Of a stretch of 64,000 nucleotides of DNA, positions 60,742 to 64,000 are shown piece by piece (positions within the stretch are counted from its first letter, which is position 1; every line of letters starts with the position of its first letter). The stretch is taken from the NCBI RefSeq assembly GCF_001807265.1, contig NZ_KV788396.1:38258-102257 (forward strand), in the 5' to 3' direction. The position numbers were made by a program, and so were the translations under genes. The DNA is from Corynebacterium sp. HMSC05H05 (GTDB lineage: Bacteria; Actinomycetota; Actinomycetes; Mycobacteriales; Mycobacteriaceae). The notes below the pieces were generated by a model. It made no database searches. It was not told where the DNA came from and worked only from the letters and a program-made list of their open reading frames with translations.

Positions 60742-60762
60742 CGCCACTTTTGTAATTAGTTG

Positions 60763-60768
60763 TATGCT
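60763..60768 (+). promoter_or_regulatory. -10 element for the FAH-family gene
   Basis: TATGCT ends 7 bases before ATG 60776. Confidence 0.58.
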
Positions 60769-60775
60769 CGGTCAC

Positions 60776-61567
60776 ATGCGTTTTGGACGAATTGCAACAC
60801 CTGAAGGAATGACGTTCGCCGTCATCGACGACGAGGGCAAGATCGCGAAAGCCATCGCTGGCACCCCGTTCACCGACCCCGAGTACACCGGCAAAGAGTA
60901 CCCGCTTGAGGACGTCCGCCTGCTTGCCCCGACCCTCCCGTCGAAGGTGGTGGCAGTGGGGCGCAACTACGCCGACCACGTGGCGGAAGTGTTCAAACAA
61001 TCCTCGGAGCACCTGCCGCCGACCATCTTTATCAAGCCATCCACGGCAGTGGTGGGCCCGGGTGCCGCCATCAAGATCCCGGAGTACGCCACGGGCGTGG
61101 AGTTCGAGGGCGAGCTCGCGCTCGTTGTCGGCGTGCCCTGCAAGAACGTGAAGGCTGCAGACTGGAAGTCTGTCATCCGCGGTGTGACCATCATCAACGA
61201 CGTGTCCTCGCGCGACCTGCAGTTCGCCGACGGCCAGTGGGCCCGCGCAAAGGGCATCGACACCTTCGGCCCGATCGGCCCGTGGATTGAAACGGACCTG
61301 GAGAAGTTCGACTTTGCCAACCTGCCTATCAAGGCGCACCACACCCACAACGGTGTCACCGAGACCAAGCAGGACTCCAACTCCAACCAGATGATCAAGT
61401 CCGTCGGCGAGATGGTGGAGTGGGTTTCCGAGTCCTTCACGCTGCTGCCTGGCGACGTCATCGCCACCGGCTCGCCCGCCGGCACCGCAGAGATGGTCCC
61501 GGGCGACTACATCGAGGTGGAGATCCCCGGCATCGGCAAGCTGGGCAACCCGGTCGAGCGGGCGTAA
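60776..61567 (+). CDS. fumarylacetoacetate hydrolase family protein
   Basis: A 263-residue FAH-fold enzyme. The metal site is EFEGELALVVG (Glu x2) with an Asp in VTIINDVSSRDLQ; FIKPSTAVVGPG is family-typical. Members include oxaloacetate decarboxylase, acylpyruvase and hydratases, so the exact reaction is open. Leaderless ATG 60776. Convergent with the isochorismate synthase gene and abutting it. Confidence 0.9.
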   Translation: MRFGRIATPEGMTFAVIDDEGKIAKAIAGTPFTDPEYTGKEYPLEDVRLLAPTLPSKVVAVGRNYADHVAEVFKQSSEHLPPTIFIKPSTAVVGPGAAIKIPEYATGVEFEGELALVVGVPCKNVKAADWKSVIRGVTIINDVSSRDLQFADGQWARAKGIDTFGPIGPWIETDLEKFDFANLPIKAHHTHNGVTETKQDSNSNQMIKSVGEMVEWVSESFTLLPGDVIATGSPAGTAEMVPGDYIEVEIPGIGKLGNPVERA

Positions 61568-62683
61568 CTACAGGCCGAGCGCGCGCATGATTGTGCGCAG
61601 CTTGGCCGAAGTCTCGTCGAGCTCGGCCTGCGGGTCCGAGTAGGCGGTGAGACCCCCGCCCGCCCAGGCGCGTGCCCGGGTGCCGTCGCCGTTGACCTCG
61701 GCGCAGCGAATGGCCACCATGTACTCGCCGTCGCCGGCGGCGTCCGTGTATCCCACCGCGCCGGCGTAGAATCCGCGGTCCGATTCCGCGGTGGTGATCA
61801 ACGCTTCCGCCGCCGCCTGCGGGGTGCCGCAGACCGCGGGGGTGGGGTACAGGCTCAGCGCGAGGTCGAGCGCGCTCGGCGCGGGATCTTTCAGCACGCC
61901 CTCGATCGGTGTGGCCAGGTGCCACATCTCGCTGGTCTTTTCCAGCCGCGGGCGTTCCGGGACGGAGAGTTCGCTGCACAGCGGCGCGAGGATGCGGCGG
62001 ATGTGGTCGACCACGAAGCGGTGCTCGTCCAAGTCTTTCGCAGAATCGCGCAGCGAGTTGGCCGCGGCCTGGTCGGCCTCCGGATTGCCGGGCACGCGGG
62101 CGGCGGAGCCGGCCAGGGGGAACGACCAGACGCGGTTGCCGCGCCGCCGCACCAGCACCTCTGGTGAAGACCCCACGAGGAAATGCCCGTCGCGTCCCGA
62201 CGGGGTGAGGTCCGCGATGAACCCGTCGTGCGTGTACGACAGGTCGATCAGTCGTGCTGCGACCAGGCGGGGATCCACCGGAGGGTCGAAGGCGATGTCC
62301 ACCGCGCGCGCCAGCACCACTTTGTCTAAGGCGGAGCTTTGGATCGTCGAGATGGCGGCTTCGACTCGGCGCAGGTGCTCGGCCGGGGACGGGTCGACGT
62401 CGATAAGCATTGCGCGCAGCTTCGAGCCTTCGCCGACGCGGTAGTAGGGGTGCGGCTCGAGCGCACCCGGCTCGCGGATGATCCGCTCGGGGACCGTGAG
62501 CGCCGTCGGGCAGTCGTGGTCGAAGGGCAGTGCGCCGACAATCATCTCTTCCTCGCCGCGCGCGATCGCGTCCGCGGCCTCCCACGCGTCGTCGAAGGTG
62601 CGGAGTGCACCCTGGGTGCGCACGGAGCCGTCGCCACGCGAGAGCAGAAAGTCTGGGGCGCTATCGGGTCTGGAAGTGGGCAT
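61568..62683 (-). CDS. isochorismate synthase
   Basis: Chorismate-using enzyme (371 residues) that makes isochorismate for menaquinone or siderophore synthesis. ALDKVVLARAVDIAF, AGSAARVPGNPEAD, HRFVVDHIRRIL and YPTPAVCGTPQAAA mark the family; the last motif favours isochorismate over anthranilate synthase. menF versus entC cannot be decided. Start ATG 62683 has TAAAGT 8 bases upstream. Divergent from a secreted esterase. Confidence 0.88.
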   Translation of the reverse strand: MPTSRPDSAPDFLLSRGDGSVRTQGALRTFDDAWEAADAIARGEEEMIVGALPFDHDCPTALTVPERIIREPGALEPHPYYRVGEGSKLRAMLIDVDPSPAEHLRRVEAAISTIQSSALDKVVLARAVDIAFDPPVDPRLVAARLIDLSYTHDGFIADLTPSGRDGHFLVGSSPEVLVRRRGNRVWSFPLAGSAARVPGNPEADQAAANSLRDSAKDLDEHRFVVDHIRRILAPLCSELSVPERPRLEKTSEMWHLATPIEGVLKDPAPSALDLALSLYPTPAVCGTPQAAAEALITTAESDRGFYAGAVGYTDAAGDGEYMVAIRCAEVNGDGTRARAWAGGGLTAYSDPQAELDETSAKLRTIMRALGL

Positions 62684-62691
62684 GTGACGAT

Positions 62692-62697
62692 ACTTTA
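62692..62697 (-). promoter_or_regulatory. -10 element for isochorismate synthase
   Basis: TAAAGT on the minus strand ends 8 bases before ATG 62683. Confidence 0.5.
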
Positions 62698-62724
62698 TCC
62701 AACCCCCATCTGTGCACGCACGTC

Positions 62725-62743
62725 TGTATCGCTTGTTGATACA
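62725..62743. promoter_or_regulatory. small inverted repeat between divergent genes
   Basis: TGTATC and GATACA are perfect 6-bp arms around GCTTGTT, between the isochorismate synthase and esterase starts. A regulator site is possible; no DtxR-like iron box is visible. Confidence 0.4.
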
Positions 62744-62759
62744 TAAAGGTGGGGTTAAT

Positions 62760-63827
62760 GTGGCCGATGTGAAAATTGTGAAACGCCTTGCGGGTGGTCT
62801 CGCTGCCTTGCTCGTCGCAGGTAGTGCGATCGCTCCGGTGCAGGCTGGGGCCCAAGACATGTCCTCGCAAATCAACGGGCAGGTCAACCGCGCGATCAAC
62901 GACGCCAACCGCGCTGCCGCCGATGCAGTGAACCAGGCCAACGCCGAATGGAACAAGTTCGTCCAGATGGCCAACGACACCATCCCCGGCAGCTCGGCCC
63001 TCCCGCGCAACCCTTTGCCCGCTCCGGCGCCGGTGCCTGCCCCCGCGCCCTGGGCGCCCCAGGCCCCCGCGCCGGTGGCAAACGGCACCAACGGCGAGAT
63101 CCATGCCGCCGGCCGCAGCTACCTCATCTGGGTGCCGCGAGGCTACAACCCGGCGAACCCGACGCCGGTGATGGTGGGCTACTCCGCCTACCAAGATTCC
63201 ACCGAAAACTTCCGCAACTCCTCCCGCCTGCGCGAATCCTCCGTCGGGCGCGACGCCATCATCGTCTACCCCCGAGCCATCGGCGCATCCTGGGAAGGCT
63301 CGCCGACCGCCTCCACCCGGCCCGGCCAGGACATCGCCTACGTGCGCGCCATGATCAACGACGTGCAGCGCTACTACAACATCGACCGCCGACGCATCTA
63401 CGCCACCGGCATGTCCACCGGCGGCGGCATGGCAGCAGTCTCCGCCTGCCATATGGCGGACCTTTTCGCCGGCGTCGCAGGTGTATCCGGTGCCTACTAT
63501 GCGCCGGTGAACCGGGGTTGCCAGAACCTGCCCATCGCATTCATGGCGCTCCACGGCATGAACGACACGCTCACCCCGTACTACGGCACCACCCGACGCG
63601 GCCAGCGCGTCCTGCCGGTGCCGGAGCTATTCGGCTCCTACGCCGTCCGCAACGGCTGCGGCCCCGGCCTCAACCGCGCCCCGCTGTACAACGCCACCCG
63701 CGTCTCCGCGCGCGGCTGCCGCAAAGGCGTCGAAGTGATCCAGGTGCACGGCTCCAACCACTACTGGTGGTACTCGCCGTCCGCCGCCGACGAAATGTGG
63801 GCGTTCCTCTCCCGCCACTCCAAGTAG
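62760..63827 (+). CDS. secreted alpha/beta-hydrolase esterase (PHB depolymerase/LpqC type)
   Basis: A 355-residue secreted enzyme. Signal peptide at residues 1-33 (RLAGGLAALLVAGSAIAPVQAGA). A Pro/Ala-rich linker (about 80-105) follows an Asn/Ala-rich helix. The hydrolase domain has the nucleophile serine in ATGMSTGGGMA (GxSxG form), and a His in VQVHGSNHYWW. It fits the polyhydroxybutyrate depolymerase/feruloyl esterase group; substrate unknown. GTG 62760 is chosen as AAAGGTGGGG lies just upstream. An 85-bp inverted repeat follows 53 bp downstream. Confidence 0.84.
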   Translation: MADVKIVKRLAGGLAALLVAGSAIAPVQAGAQDMSSQINGQVNRAINDANRAAADAVNQANAEWNKFVQMANDTIPGSSALPRNPLPAPAPVPAPAPWAPQAPAPVANGTNGEIHAAGRSYLIWVPRGYNPANPTPVMVGYSAYQDSTENFRNSSRLRESSVGRDAIIVYPRAIGASWEGSPTASTRPGQDIAYVRAMINDVQRYYNIDRRRIYATGMSTGGGMAAVSACHMADLFAGVAGVSGAYYAPVNRGCQNLPIAFMALHGMNDTLTPYYGTTRRGQRVLPVPELFGSYAVRNGCGPGLNRAPLYNATRVSARGCRKGVEVIQVHGSNHYWWYSPSAADEMWAFLSRHSK

Positions 63828-63880
63828 CGCACCACCTAGGCGCCTCCCGGGGCGCGACCCGGGGCGCCTGTCAAGGCGCA

Positions 63881-63965
63881 GTTTTGTAAAACTCGGCCAC
63901 AGTGGGGTGGAAGGAGCTGGGGGTATTGGGTTTTGGCCTTTGTTCTAGGCCGAGTTTTACAAAAC
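63881..63965. repeat. 85-bp inverted-repeat element, copy B
   Basis: Perfect 18-bp arms GTTTTGTAAAACTCGGCC (63881-63898) and their complement (63948-63965). The centre has TGGGGG 20 bases in from the core arm, and TGTTCT just before the right arm, as in copy A. Same total length (85 bp). Confidence 0.8.
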
Positions 63966-64000
63966 CATGTTGTGCCGGTTCTGCGGTCGCAGAATGTTGT

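Noticed and set aside
62701..62760. DtxR iron box upstream of the isochorismate synthase gene
   Set aside because: No sequence close to TTAGGTTAGGCTAACC was found; only the unrelated TGTATC / GATACA repeat is there.

Overview
The window is a gene-dense (about 65% GC by eye) stretch of core chromosome from a Corynebacterium-like actinobacterium. Support for this: the atpHAGDC order, NucS in place of MutS/MutL, the maltosyltransferase GlgE paired with GlgB, an ilvBNC operon behind a branched-chain leader peptide like that of C. glutamicum, a split gatCA ... gatB arrangement, and many GTG starts. The species cannot be resolved. I see no rRNA, tRNA, prophage, insertion sequence or CRISPR array.

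Layout. 1-4.9 kb: end of the F1Fo ATP synthase operon (atpH partial, atpA, atpG, atpD, atpC) closed by a terminator. 4.9-7.6 kb: DUF2550 membrane protein, nucS, a small zinc-finger-like protein, a thiamine-binding-type protein, and a thioredoxin-TPR protein. 7.6-11.8 kb (minus): glgE-glgB. 11.9-17 kb: ABC ATPase, NUDIX hydrolase, THUMP-like methyltransferase, cysteine desulfurase, secreted GH25 lysozyme. 17-22 kb (minus): spermidine-synthase-like protein and a histidine kinase / response regulator / ABC exporter module. 22-24.7 kb (minus): copper ATPase copB with csoR and a CsoR-type operator. 24.7-29.9 kb: mnmA, MetE-like protein, small membrane protein, DEDDh exonuclease, ligA. 29.8-32.3 kb (minus): winged-helix regulator / beta-lactamase-fold hydrolase / small membrane protein operon and an ACT-domain protein. 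32.3-42.2 kb: cytochrome P450, gatC, gatA, MFS exporter, pfkA, mug, PrsW protease with an exported partner, GNAT acetyltransferase, gatB. 42.2-42.6 kb: the only gene-poor stretch over 300 bp, holding a large inverted repeat, a perfect 24-bp palindrome and a truncated Phd-type antitoxin. 42.6-51.2 kb: YkvI-like transporter, DoxX protein, PH-like protein with ilvD, and the attenuated ilvBNC operon. 51.3-64 kb: anchored amphipathic-repeat protein, CDF metal exporter, DUF262 protein with a lipoprotein, leuB, a second paralogous lipoprotein, cNMP/CBS/DUF294 protein with a DEDDh exonuclease, FAH-family enzyme, isochorismate synthase, secreted esterase.

How it works together: branched-chain amino acid synthesis (ilvD, ilvBNC, leuB) is controlled by attenuation; ATP synthesis, glycolysis (pfkA), alpha-glucan synthesis (glgE/glgB), tRNA maturation (gatCAB, mnmA) and genome maintenance (nucS, ligA, mug, exonucleases) are housekeeping; csoR/copB and the CDF protein handle metals.

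The most striking non-coding signal is promoter architecture. About two dozen genes have a TANNNT -10 hexamer ending 6-9 bases before the start codon, which predicts leaderless mRNAs, and in at least five cases the upstream gene's stop codon is itself the first half of that hexamer. Other leads are an 85-bp palindromic repeat family (two copies), a DUF262 protein whose C-terminal HNH motif looks degenerate, paralogous lipoproteins flanking leuB, and a terminator-like hairpin inside the start of the MFS gene. I did not find a clearly new multi-gene defence system.
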